A stretch of DNA of 64,000 nt, taken from NCBI RefSeq assembly GCF_900156545.1, contig NZ_FTNW01000007.1, positions 62,001-126,000 of the forward strand, given 5' to 3'. The stretch's first letter is position 1. Each line of letters starts with the position of its first letter. Below the pieces are notes generated by a model. It was not told where the DNA came from, ran no database searches, and saw nothing but the letters and a program-made list of their open reading frames with translations. A program made the translations under genes and the position numbers. The stretch is from Aquipseudomonas alcaligenes. Its GTDB lineage: Bacteria; Pseudomonadota; Gammaproteobacteria; Pseudomonadales; Pseudomonadaceae. Shown one piece after another: positions 50,092-58,203 of the stretch.

Positions 50092-50109
50092 TGTCCCGTC
50101 GGCGGGACA
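50092..50109. promoter_or_regulatory. Palindromic upstream activator site candidate
   Basis: TGTCCCG-TCGG-CGGGACA, 7-bp perfect arms, centred about 110 bp upstream of the -12/-24 promoter, the usual distance for an enhancer of a sigma-54 activator. It is also near the start of the regulator gene, so autoregulation is possible. Confidence 0.6.
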
Positions 50110-50197
50110 GTTGCGGACTCACCGGTCACTTTGCCGTTGCATTGGCCCTGGGCCTGGTAGATGCTGGCCCGAAGCGGGGTGATTCCCTGCGGCGGAG

Positions 50198-50205
50198 AAC
50201 AAGAA
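50198..50205 (+). promoter_or_regulatory. Perfect Crc/Hfq (CA) motif between the SD and ATG of the regulator
   Basis: AACAAGAA fits AANAANAA exactly and sits between GGAG and the ATG at 50208, the position where Hfq-Crc blocks translation in pseudomonads. Confidence 0.55.
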
Positions 50206-50207
50206 CA

Positions 50208-52187
50208 ATGCGCACTCAACAGAGTCGCCACGCCCAGCAGGTGCTGGACGTGGCACAGGGCGGGGCGGTGCTGGCCGGCCCCGCGACAGATCCGGCGGTA
50301 GCCCGTTCCTGGCTGCGCTGCCTGCAGCAGCATCACCTGGACCCGGCGCAGAGCATGGCGCCGGTGGTGCTGGAGCACGCGCGCATGCTCGAGTGCCGCG
50401 AGCGCGCGCGTCAGGTGCTGGAGATCGCCAGCGGCGAGATGAACAGCCTGCACCGCCAGTTGGCTGCGTCCGGTAACGCCGTGCTGCTGACCGACGCGCG
50501 CGGGGTCATCCTCAACTGTGTCACCGGCCAGGCCGAGCAGTCGGCCTTCGAGCGCGCCGGCCTGTGGCTGGGGGCTGACTGGAGCGAAGCCTGCGAGGGC
50601 ACCAACGGCATCGGTACCTGCCTGGTCGAGCGCCAGCCGCTGACGATTCATCAGGACGAGCATTTCCGCTCGCGCCACACCGGACTGACCTGTTCCGCCA
50701 GCCCGGTATTCGACCCCCATGGCCAGCTGCTGGCAGTGCTCGATGTATCGTCGGCGCAGCGCGAGGTATCGCGGCAGAGCCAGTTTCACACCATGGCCCT
50801 GGTCAACCTGTCGGCCAAGGCCATCGAGGGCTGCTACTTCATGCGCAGTTACGAGCAGGAGTGGCTGCTGCGCTTCCATGCCCAGGCCGAGTACATCGGC
50901 CTGTTCAGTGAGGGGCTGCTGGCCTTCGATGGCGATGGCCGGGTGCGCGCGGCCAACCAGAGCGCCCTGAATCTGCTCGGCATGGCGCGTATCGAGCTGC
51001 TGGGTCGCTCGCTGGACACTCTGTTCGACGTGCCGCTGGACGAGCTGTTCGCGCGTGCCACCGCGCAGCCGGCCGCGGCCTGGCCGCTGCGTACCCACGA
51101 GGGGCAGGTGCTGCATGCCATGTTGCGCGGCAAGCGCCGCGAGCGTGCTGCGGCGCTGCCCGCACGCCCTGCGCCGGCCAAGGCCCAGCCGTCTGGAGCC
51201 TGCCTGCAGGACCCGCAGCTGGCCGAGCTGTTCCGCCGCGGCCTGAAGGTCTACGAGCGCGACGTGCCGCTGCTGCTCAGTGGCGAGACCGGCTCGGGCA
51301 AGGAAGTGCTGGCGCGTGCTCTGCACCAGGCCAGCTCGCGTGCGAGCAGGGCCTTTGTCGCGATCAACTGCGCGGCCATCCCCGAAGCCCTGATCGAGAG
51401 CGAGCTGTTCGGCTACCGCGGCGGCAGCTTTACCGGCGCACGCAAGGAAGGCATGCGCGGCAAGCTGCAGCAGGCGGACGGTGGCACCCTGTTCCTCGAC
51501 GAGATCGGCGACATGCCGCTGCTGATGCAGACGCGCCTGCTGCGCGTGCTGGAGGAGCGTGCGGTGGTGCCCGTGGGGGCTGTGGAGGCGCAGCCGGTGG
51601 ATCTGCGCCTGATCAGTGCCAGCCACCGCGATCTCGGCGAGCTGGTGGCAGCCGGGCAGTTTCGCCAGGACCTGTACTACCGCCTCAATGGCTTGAAGCT
51701 GCACCTGCCGGCTCTGCGTGAGCGCCAGGACCGTGCGGCCTTGCTCGACCAGCTGCTTGGCGAAGAGGCCCGGGGCGCGGCGGTAGCTCTGGCGCCGGCG
51801 GCCCGTCAGGCCCTGCTGGATTACGCCTGGCCTGGCAACGTGCGGCAGATGCGCACCGTGCTGCGCACCCTGCTGGCGCTGTGCGAGGACGACTGGATCG
51901 ACCTGGAGGAATTGCCCGACGAAGTGCGTGGTGCACCGCAGGCTCTGGCATCGGTCGAGCGGGTCGATGACCCCCTGGCCCGCGCCGAGCGCGACACGCT
52001 GCTACGCCTGCTGGAGGCGCAGCGCTGGCATGTCAGTCGGGTGGCGGCCGAGCTCGGCATCAGCCGCAACACCCTGTATCGCAAGCTGCAGCGCCACGGC
52101 ATTCGTCGTACGCGGTTATCCCCGGCTGGGGTGGATGAAGCTGTGGATAAGCTGTCGGCAGCTGGCGCCAGCCCGGATCACCCCTGA
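50208..52187 (+). CDS. eatR: Sigma-54-dependent activator, AcoR/EatR family
   Basis: The 659-residue protein has an N-terminal GAF-like sensor region (about 70-220), a PAS-like segment (about 230-300), an AAA+ domain (about 345-560) with Walker A GETGSGKE and the sigma-54 contact motif as GSFTGARKEG (GSFTGA instead of GAFTGA, a known variation), and a Fis-type helix-turn-helix at the C-terminus (HVSRVAAELGISRNTLYRKL). The ATG at 50208 (MRTQQSR) has GGAG upstream. Divergence from an exaC-type gene, as with PA4021, supports an EatR role; the inducer could be ethanolamine or another amino alcohol. The symbol is by position and domain order only. Confidence 0.8.
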   Translation: MRTQQSRHAQQVLDVAQGGAVLAGPATDPAVARSWLRCLQQHHLDPAQSMAPVVLEHARMLECRERARQVLEIASGEMNSLHRQLAASGNAVLLTDARGVILNCVTGQAEQSAFERAGLWLGADWSEACEGTNGIGTCLVERQPLTIHQDEHFRSRHTGLTCSASPVFDPHGQLLAVLDVSSAQREVSRQSQFHTMALVNLSAKAIEGCYFMRSYEQEWLLRFHAQAEYIGLFSEGLLAFDGDGRVRAANQSALNLLGMARIELLGRSLDTLFDVPLDELFARATAQPAAAWPLRTHEGQVLHAMLRGKRRERAAALPARPAPAKAQPSGACLQDPQLAELFRRGLKVYERDVPLLLSGETGSGKEVLARALHQASSRASRAFVAINCAAIPEALIESELFGYRGGSFTGARKEGMRGKLQQADGGTLFLDEIGDMPLLMQTRLLRVLEERAVVPVGAVEAQPVDLRLISASHRDLGELVAAGQFRQDLYYRLNGLKLHLPALRERQDRAALLDQLLGEEARGAAVALAPAARQALLDYAWPGNVRQMRTVLRTLLALCEDDWIDLEELPDEVRGAPQALASVERVDDPLARAERDTLLRLLEAQRWHVSRVAAELGISRNTLYRKLQRHGIRRTRLSPAGVDEAVDKLSAAGASPDHP

Positions 52188-52409
52188 GTCTCCGGCTTCT
52201 GGTTGAATTTCGAGCTAATTCAGTGACTTGGCGATCAGGTTAAACACAGTTGCTGTGCATCAAGCTGTGGGTAAGTTGTGTGCACTCCTGGGTACGCGAG
52301 CGCTGCCGCGGCGTGCCGCCGGTTGCCTGTTTTCCAGCCAGCGCGCGGTGCATCCGCGGCGCCACGAGCTTGTCCACAGCAGCCTTGGGTAACGCTGTGG
52401 ACAAGCTGT
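52138..52409. repeat. Three spaced direct repeats containing DnaA-box-like sequences
   Basis: AAGCTGTGGATAAGCTGT (52138-52155), AAGCTGTGGGTAAGTTGT (52262-52279) and ACGCTGTGGACAAGCTGT (52392-52409) are spaced 124 and 130 bp apart. The core of the first, TGTGGATAA, is a perfect DnaA box; the others differ by one base each. The first lies in the 3' end of the regulator gene, the others in the 287-bp spacer before the alcohol dehydrogenase stop. Confidence 0.6.
52367..52407. repeat. 14-bp perfect inverted repeat of two DnaA-like boxes
   Basis: AGCTTGTCCACAGC (52367-52380) and GCTGTGGACAAGCT (52394-52407) with a 13-nt loop. Each arm contains TTGTCCACA. It lies between two converging genes (the regulator on + and the alcohol dehydrogenase on -), so it could act as a bidirectional transcription stop, although there is no U-run. 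Confidence 0.6.
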
Positions 52410-52474
52410 TCGGCCATCGCCCGGAGCAGCGTCGGGCCTGTGTTGTGGCGCGCGGGTGGTTTTTCGTCCAGCGC

Positions 52475-53635
52475 TCAGAGGCGCCCGTGCAAGGCATCGC
52501 TGAACAGCTGGCTGACGCTGGCCTCGCTCAACGGCAGCGGGTTGCCGCCGGCCGAGGGGTCGACTACGGCCATCTGGGCGATCAGCGCTGTCTTGCCGTC
52601 GTCCACGCCCAGCTCGGCCAGGCTGTGCGGCACGCCGGTGTCGCTGCGCAGGCGCATGACCAGATCGAGGAAGCTGTCGAAGCCGGGATTGGCCAGGCCC
52701 AGGTAGGCGGCCAGGCGGGTGATGCGTTCCTCGATGGCGCTGCGGTTGAACTTCAGCACATAGGGCATCAGCGTGGCGTTGGTCATGCCGTGGTGGGTGT
52801 CGTACAGCGCGCCGATCGGGTGCGCCAGGGCGTGCATGCCGCCCAGGCCCTTCTGGAAAGCGGTGGCGCCCATGGCGGCGGCGGCCAGCATGTCGGCGCG
52901 CGCGTCGAGATCATCGGGCTGGCGCACGGCGCGGACCAGCGACTGCTGCACCAGGCGCATGCCTTCCACCGCGATGCCATCGGCCAGCGGATGGAAGCCT
53001 GGCGCGCAGTAGGCCTCCAGGCAGTGCGAGAAGGCGTCCATGCCGGTGCCGGCGGTGACCCAGGCGGGCATGCCGACGGTCAGCTCGGGATCGCTGATGA
53101 CGATCTTCGGCATCATCTGCGGGTGGAAGATGATGCGCTTGGTATGGGTGCGCTCGTCGGTGAGGATGCCGGCGCGGCCGACTTCCGAGCCGGTGCCGGC
53201 CGTGGTCGGCACGGCGATGATGGGGGCGATGCCCCTGGGGTCGGCGCGGGTCCACCAGTCGCCGACGTCTTCATAGTCCCAGACCGGGCGCGCCTGGCCG
53301 CTCATGAAGGCGATCAGCTTGCCCATGTCCAGGCCGCTGCCGCCGCCGAAGGCGACCACCCCGTCGTGCTTGCCGGCATGGTAGGCAGCCAGGCCGGCGT
53401 CGAGGTTGGCGCCCACCGGGTTGGGCTTGAGGTCGCTGAAGATTGCCGCGCCGAGGCCGGCATCCTGCAGCAGGGCGAGGGTGGCGGTGGTGATCGGTGC
53501 CGTACCCAGGCCGCGGTCGGTGACCAGCAGCGGGCGCTGCATGCCGAGGCTCTGGCACAGCGCCGGCAGCTCCTTGATACGCCCGGCGCCGAAGCGCACC
53601 GAGGTCGGGTAGTTCCAGTTGGCGGTCTTGCTCAT
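52475..53635 (-). CDS. Iron-containing alcohol dehydrogenase
   Basis: A 386-residue group III alcohol dehydrogenase. It has the NAD-binding GGGSGLDMGK, PTTAGTGSEVG, and the iron-site histidines in FSHCLEAY, KGLGGMHALAHPIGALYDTHHG. The family oxidises primary alcohols and diols. The ATG at 53635 (MSKTANWN) has GAGG upstream; the frame to 53740 would run into a palindromic repeat. It is last in the order GS-like gene, ALDH, ADH. Its presence beside a GS-like ligase suggests an alcohol group on an amine substrate (inference). Confidence 0.93.
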   Translation of the reverse strand: MSKTANWNYPTSVRFGAGRIKELPALCQSLGMQRPLLVTDRGLGTAPITTATLALLQDAGLGAAIFSDLKPNPVGANLDAGLAAYHAGKHDGVVAFGGGSGLDMGKLIAFMSGQARPVWDYEDVGDWWTRADPRGIAPIIAVPTTAGTGSEVGRAGILTDERTHTKRIIFHPQMMPKIVISDPELTVGMPAWVTAGTGMDAFSHCLEAYCAPGFHPLADGIAVEGMRLVQQSLVRAVRQPDDLDARADMLAAAAMGATAFQKGLGGMHALAHPIGALYDTHHGMTNATLMPYVLKFNRSAIEERITRLAAYLGLANPGFDSFLDLVMRLRSDTGVPHSLAELGVDDGKTALIAQMAVVDPSAGGNPLPLSEASVSQLFSDALHGRL

Positions 53636-53675
53636 GAGGTAGCCTCGTTGATCTGGTGGCGGTGGCGCAGTCATT

Positions 53676-53767
53676 CCCTCTCCCTCTGGGAGAGGGCCAG
53701 GGTGAGGGGCCGTCAGGCAACTCGGAGCCGCCTGGAGCATCCCTCATCCCCAGAGGGGGGAGAGGGG
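53676..53767. repeat. CCCTCTCCC-type palindromic element, copy 1
   Basis: Starts with CCCTCTCCC-tct-GGGAGAGGG, continues with GGGTGAGGGG, CTCGGAG and CCCTCATCC blocks, and ends in GGGAGAGGGG. Fills the spacer between ALDH and ADH genes. Copy 3 at 58204 shares the internal blocks. Confidence 0.8.
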
Positions 53768-53769
53768 AG

Positions 53770-55158
53770 TTACAAGGCATGACGCAGATGGAACGACTTG
53801 GGCCGGGTCAGGTGCTCGTAGCCCAGGCGCGACAGGGTGGCACCGCGTCCGGTGTGCTTGACCCCGGTCCAGGCCAGGGCCGGGTCGAGGTAGTCGCAGC
53901 GGTTCATGAACACGGTGCCGGTTTCCAGCTGCTCGCCGAGCCGCTCGGCGGCGTCCAGATCACTGGTCCAGATCGCCGCGCTGAGGCCATAGGGACTGTC
54001 GTTCATCAGGGCGATGGCCTCGGCGTCGCCGGCCACTGGCATGATGCCGACCACCGGGCCGAAGCTTTCCTCGCGCATCACCGCCATCTCGTGGTCGACC
54101 TGCACCAGCACCTGCGGTGCCAGGTAGGGCGTGCCGGGCGCGTCGGCGGCGAAGCTGCTGGCATCGATCAGTGCCTTGGCGCCGTGGGAGGTAGCCTGGG
54201 CGATCTGCCCGCGGACGAACTCGGCGGCCTGGGCGCGCACTAGCGGGCCGAGGGTGGTGGCCTGGTCCAGCGGGTTGCCCAGCACGTACTGGCGGGTCAG
54301 CTCGACGAAGCCTTCGACGAAGGCCGGGTAGAGCTTGTGGTCGACGTAGATGCGTTCGATGCCGCAGCAGCTCTGCCCGGAGTTGAAGAAGCTGCCGTCG
54401 ACCAGGTTCTCCACCGCGTGGGCCAGGTCGGCGTCGCCGCGCACGTAGGCCGGGTCCTTGCCACCCAGCTCCAGGCCGACGCCGATGAAGTGGCCGGCGG
54501 CGGCGCTTTCCATCATCCGTCCGCCCTCCACCGAGCCGGTGAAGTTGACCTGCTGCACCTGCCCGGAGGCGATCAGTGCACCGGTCTGGCCGTGGTCCAG
54601 CACCAGGTTGTGGAACAGCCCGTCCGGCAGGCCGGCGCGGGCGAAGGCCTGGGCGAAGCGCTCGCCGACCAGCAGGGTCTGGCTGGCGTGCTTGAGCAGC
54701 ACGGCGTTACCGGCCATCAGCGCCGGGACGATGGCGTTAACCGCCGTCAGGTAGGGATAGTTCCACGGCGCCACCACCAGCACGGTGCCCAGCGGCTCGC
54801 GACGAATGAAGCGGCGGAAGCCTTCCTTCGGCTCGGGCAGCACGTCGGCCAGGGCGCTGGCGGCGATGCCGATCATGTAGCGTGCGCGCTCCTCGAAGCC
54901 GCGCAGTTCGCCGGCACCGAAGCGCACCGGGCGGCCCATCTGCCAGGCCAGTTCGGGGACTATCTCGTCCTTCATTGCCAGCATGGCGTCCACCGCCTTC
55001 AGGCAGTAGGCGGCGCGCTGTTCGAGGGGCAGTTGGCGCCAGGCGCGCTGGGCCTCGGCGGCGCGGCGCAGGACCTGCTCCAGCGCGTGGCTGCCGATGA
55101 GCGGGCGCTCGGCATATAGGCTGCCGTCGACCGGCGAGATCAGGCGGATATGGTTCAT
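53770..55158 (-). CDS. NAD(P)-dependent aldehyde dehydrogenase
   Basis: The 462-residue enzyme is of the succinate-semialdehyde dehydrogenase-like group by length. It shows PWNYPYLTAVNA, the cofactor loop FTGSVEGGRMM, the catalytic Glu in LELGGKDPAY, catalytic Cys in NSGQSCCGIERIY and the late ESFGPVVGIMP. GGGAG lies upstream of the ATG. It is read after the GS-like gene with a 118-bp spacer that contains a palindromic element. In the proposed route it would oxidise a gamma-glutamyl amino aldehyde; a simple aldehyde substrate is equally possible on sequence alone. Confidence 0.9.
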   Translation of the reverse strand: MNHIRLISPVDGSLYAERPLIGSHALEQVLRRAAEAQRAWRQLPLEQRAAYCLKAVDAMLAMKDEIVPELAWQMGRPVRFGAGELRGFEERARYMIGIAASALADVLPEPKEGFRRFIRREPLGTVLVVAPWNYPYLTAVNAIVPALMAGNAVLLKHASQTLLVGERFAQAFARAGLPDGLFHNLVLDHGQTGALIASGQVQQVNFTGSVEGGRMMESAAAGHFIGVGLELGGKDPAYVRGDADLAHAVENLVDGSFFNSGQSCCGIERIYVDHKLYPAFVEGFVELTRQYVLGNPLDQATTLGPLVRAQAAEFVRGQIAQATSHGAKALIDASSFAADAPGTPYLAPQVLVQVDHEMAVMREESFGPVVGIMPVAGDAEAIALMNDSPYGLSAAIWTSDLDAAERLGEQLETGTVFMNRCDYLDPALAWTGVKHTGRGATLSRLGYEHLTRPKSFHLRHAL

Positions 55159-55183
55159 GCTCGATAGAACTCCCTGTGATCAT

Positions 55184-55269
55184 CCCCCTCTCCCGTTTGC
55201 GGGAGAGGGATAGGAAAGGGCGTGGTCCGTCCCTCTCCCCCGGCCCCTCTCCCACGAGTGGGAGAGGGG
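55184..55269. repeat. CCCTCTCCC-type palindromic element, copy 2
   Basis: Begins CCCTCTCCCG-tttg-CGGGAGAGGG and ends with the 12-bp palindrome CCCCTCTCCCAC-ga-GTGGGAGAGGGG. The middle differs from copies 1 and 3. Fills the spacer between the GS-like and ALDH genes. Confidence 0.75.
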
Positions 55270-55276
55270 AGTGAGG

Positions 55277-56644
55277 TCAATAGCGCTCGAAGCCGCGGCG
55301 CAGTTCCCAGTCGGTCACCCGGCGGTCGTACTCCTGCTGCTCCCAGCGCGCGGTGTGCAGGTAGTGCTCGACCACCTCGTCGCCGAAGGCCGCACGTAAC
55401 ATGTGTGACTGCTCCAGGGCGCTGGTGGCGCCGCGCAGGGTCTTGGCCACCTCGGGCAGTTCGTCGTGCTCGTAGGCATCGCCGGAGAACGGCGCTGGCA
55501 GTTCCAGCTGTTCGTCGATACCGGCCAGGCCGGCGGCGATCAGCGCGGCGAAGGCCAGGTAGGGGTTGAGGTCGGCACCGCCGATGCGGCACTCGATGCG
55601 GATGCCCTTGCCGCCCTCGCCGCACAGGCGGAAGCCCGCGGTGCGGTTGTCGTTGCTCCACACCGCGCGGGTGGGGGCGAAGGTGCCGGCCTGGAAGCGC
55701 TTGTAGGAGTTGATGTAGGGGGCGAGGAAGTAGGTGATGTCGCCGGCGTACTTGAGCTGGCCGGCCACCCACTGGCGCATCAGCCTGGACATGCCGAACT
55801 CGGCCTTGGCGTCGAAGAACAGCGGCTTGTTGCCCTTCAGGCTCCACAGCGAGTTGTGGATATGGCTGCTGGAGCCGGCCAGGTTGTAGTTCCACTTGGC
55901 CATGAAGGTGATGGCCTTGCCCTGCAGCAGGGCGATTTCCTTGCAGGCGTGCTTGATGATGCTGTGGCTGTCGGCCATGGTCAGCGCGTCGGCATAGCGC
56001 ACGTTGATCTCTTCCTGGCCCGGACCCCATTCGCCCTTGGAGTTCTCCACGGCGATGCCGGCCGCCTGCAGGTGCTTGCGGATGGCGCGCAGCACCGGCT
56101 CGTCGCGGATGGTCTGGAGGATGCCGTAGTCCTCGATGTGGTAGTTGGCCGTGCGCGGCTCGCGGTAGTGCTGGGCGTGGATGCTCTCGTAGCTCTGGTC
56201 GAACAGGTAGAACTCCAGCTCGGAGGCGAACATGCCCCGGTAGCCGCGCTCGGTGAGGCGGGCGATCTGCCGCTTGAGGATGCCGCGCGGGCTGTGCGGC
56301 AGGTCCTGGTGGTGATGGTCCTGAACGTCGCACAGCACCAGGGCGGTGCCTTCCAGCCAGGGCACCAGGCGCATGGTGGAGAGGTCGGGCTTGAACACGA
56401 AGTCGCCGTAGCCGCGCTTCCAGCTGGCGGCGGCATAGCCGGGCACCGGCTCCATGTCGATGTCGTCGGCCAGCAGGTAGTCGCAGCCGTGGGTTTCCTC
56501 GTAGGCGCTGTCGAGGAAGAACTCGACCTGGAAGCGCTTGCCGATCAGGCGGCCCTGCATGTCGACCATGCAGGCCAGGACGGTGTCGACGCTGCCGGCT
56601 TCGGCCAGTTGGCGCAGCTGGGCAAGGGTGAGCGGGGCGGTCAT
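55277..56644 (-). CDS. Glutamine-synthetase-like gamma-glutamyl-amine ligase
   Basis: The 455-residue protein has the GS beta-grasp (about 1-115) and catalytic domain (about 120-450) with SELEFYLFD, NSKGEWGPGQEEINVRYADA (in parts: GPGQEEINV), the GSSSHIHNSLW loop and RIECRIGGADLNPYLAFA. It has the short GS III/PuuA-like form without the adenylylation tyrosine loop of GlnA (the C-terminal part lacks NLYDLP). Such enzymes join glutamate to amines such as putrescine, ethanolamine or isopropylamine. GGGAG precedes the ATG. With ADH and ALDH downstream, an amino alcohol is the favoured substrate (inference). Confidence 0.88.
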   Translation of the reverse strand: MTAPLTLAQLRQLAEAGSVDTVLACMVDMQGRLIGKRFQVEFFLDSAYEETHGCDYLLADDIDMEPVPGYAAASWKRGYGDFVFKPDLSTMRLVPWLEGTALVLCDVQDHHHQDLPHSPRGILKRQIARLTERGYRGMFASELEFYLFDQSYESIHAQHYREPRTANYHIEDYGILQTIRDEPVLRAIRKHLQAAGIAVENSKGEWGPGQEEINVRYADALTMADSHSIIKHACKEIALLQGKAITFMAKWNYNLAGSSSHIHNSLWSLKGNKPLFFDAKAEFGMSRLMRQWVAGQLKYAGDITYFLAPYINSYKRFQAGTFAPTRAVWSNDNRTAGFRLCGEGGKGIRIECRIGGADLNPYLAFAALIAAGLAGIDEQLELPAPFSGDAYEHDELPEVAKTLRGATSALEQSHMLRAAFGDEVVEHYLHTARWEQQEYDRRVTDWELRRGFERY

Positions 56645-56680
56645 CCGTAGTACTCCCTGGCGGGGCGTCTTGCCCCTTGG

Positions 56681-56688
56681 TTCTTGTT
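56681..56688 (-). promoter_or_regulatory. Perfect Crc/Hfq (CA) motif in the GS-like gene leader
   Basis: Minus-strand AACAAGAA, fitting AANAANAA, 37-44 nt before the start codon, in the wider context ACAACAAGAACCAAGG. Confidence 0.4.
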
Positions 56689-56843
56689 GTCGGGAAACGG
56701 GCCGGCCGGGCCGGCTGCCTTTGACTCTAGACGAAATTTTGCCGGCGTCCGGAACCGCCAGGGCGGGGCCTCAGTCCGATTGCGCTGTGCTAACCTGCGG
56801 CCAATTTCGCCCCGGCCTGCGGGCCGGTATCCAGAGGTCATCC

Positions 56844-58196
56844 ATGCATATCCACATCCTCGGCATCTGCGGCACCTTCATGGGGTCGCTGGCCGTGCTG
56901 GCCAAGGAGCTTGGTCATCGCGTCACCGGTTCCGATGCCAACGTCTACCCGCCCATGAGCACCCAGCTCGAAGCCCAGGGCATCGAGCTGATGCAGGGTT
57001 ACGACCCCGCGCACCTGCAGCCGGCGCCAGACTTGGTGGTGGTTGGCAATGCCCTGAGCCGTGGCAACCCGGCGGTCGAGTACGTGCTGAATCAGGGCCT
57101 GCCCTATGTGTCCGGCCCGCAGTGGCTGGCCGACCATGTGCTGCAGGGCCGCTGGGTACTGGCCGCTGCCGGTACGCACGGCAAGACCACCACCAGCAGC
57201 ATGCTGGCCTGGGTGCTGGAGCATGCCGGCATGAGCCCGGGCTTCCTCATTGGCGGCGTGCCGCAGAACTTCGGGGTGTCGGCGCGCCTGGGCGGCACGC
57301 CGTTCTTCGTGGTCGAGGCCGACGAGTACGACAGCGCCTTCTTCGACAAGCGCAGCAAGTTCGTCCACTACCGCCCGCGCACGGCCATCCTCAACAACCT
57401 GGAGTTCGACCACGCGGACATCTTCCCGGACCTGGCGGCCATCGAACGGCAGTTCCACCACCTGGTGCGCACCGTGCCGGGCGAGGGGCTGATCATCCAC
57501 CCGCAGGCCGAAGAGGCCCTGGTCCGTGTGATCAATATGGGCTGCTGGACCCCGGTGCAGACCACCGGCGACGGCGGCCAGTGGCAGGCGCGCCTGCTCA
57601 GCGAAGACGGCTCGCGCTTCGAGGTGGTGTTCGACGGCAAGGTCGAAGGCGTGGTCGAGTGGGAACTGACCGGCCAGCACAACGTGGCCAACGCCCTGGC
57701 CTGCCTGGCGGCGGCCCGGCATGTCGGCGTGGTGCCGGAGCTGGGCATCGCCGGGCTGTCGAGCTTCAAGAGCGTCAAGCGGCGCATGGAAAAGGTCGCG
57801 GAAGTGCAGGGCGTGACCCTCTACGACGACTTCGCCCACCACCCGACGGCCATTGCCACCACCCTTGATGGCCTGCGCAAGCGTGTCGGCGCCGCCCAGG
57901 TGGTCGCGGTGATCGAGCCGCGTTCCAACTCGATGAAACTGGGTGCCCACCGCGACGGCCTGGCCGACTCCGTGGTGCAGGCCGACCGGGTGTTCTGGTA
58001 CGCGCCGGCCAATCTGGGCTGGGACCTGGCGGCCAGCGTGGCCGGCTCGACGGTGCCGACCGAAGTCTGCGATTCGCTCGAGGCCATCATCGCGGGGGTG
58101 AAGGCCGTGGCGGCGCCCGGCACCCAGGTGGTGATCATGAGCAACGGCGGTTTCGGCGGCTTGCACGGCAAGCTGGCTAGCGCCTTGGCCAAGTAG
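56844..58196 (+). CDS. mpl: UDP-N-acetylmuramate:L-alanyl-gamma-D-glutamyl-meso-diaminopimelate ligase
   Basis: Mpl recycles murein tripeptide by linking it to UDP-MurNAc. The 450-residue protein shows the Mur-ligase order: N-terminal Rossmann-like IHILGICGTFMGSLA, ATP loop AAGTHGKTTTSSML (about 108-121), VVEADEYDSAFFDKR, NNLEFDHADI and the C-terminal YDDFAHHPTA. The DEYDSAFFDKRSK stretch distinguishes Mpl from MurC. The ATG at 56844 has AGAGGT upstream; the frame is open to 56538 through the GS-like leader and is not used. It matches the PA4020 position. Confidence 0.96.
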   Translation: MHIHILGICGTFMGSLAVLAKELGHRVTGSDANVYPPMSTQLEAQGIELMQGYDPAHLQPAPDLVVVGNALSRGNPAVEYVLNQGLPYVSGPQWLADHVLQGRWVLAAAGTHGKTTTSSMLAWVLEHAGMSPGFLIGGVPQNFGVSARLGGTPFFVVEADEYDSAFFDKRSKFVHYRPRTAILNNLEFDHADIFPDLAAIERQFHHLVRTVPGEGLIIHPQAEEALVRVINMGCWTPVQTTGDGGQWQARLLSEDGSRFEVVFDGKVEGVVEWELTGQHNVANALACLAAARHVGVVPELGIAGLSSFKSVKRRMEKVAEVQGVTLYDDFAHHPTAIATTLDGLRKRVGAAQVVAVIEPRSNSMKLGAHRDGLADSVVQADRVFWYAPANLGWDLAASVAGSTVPTEVCDSLEAIIAGVKAVAAPGTQVVIMSNGGFGGLHGKLASALAK

Positions 58197-58203
58197 ACAG
58201 TAA

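Noticed and set aside
52138..52409. Replication origin suggested by the DnaA-like boxes
   Set aside because: No dnaA, dnaN, rpmH or parAB genes are near, there is no AT-rich unwinding region, and only one box is perfect. Kept only as a box cluster.
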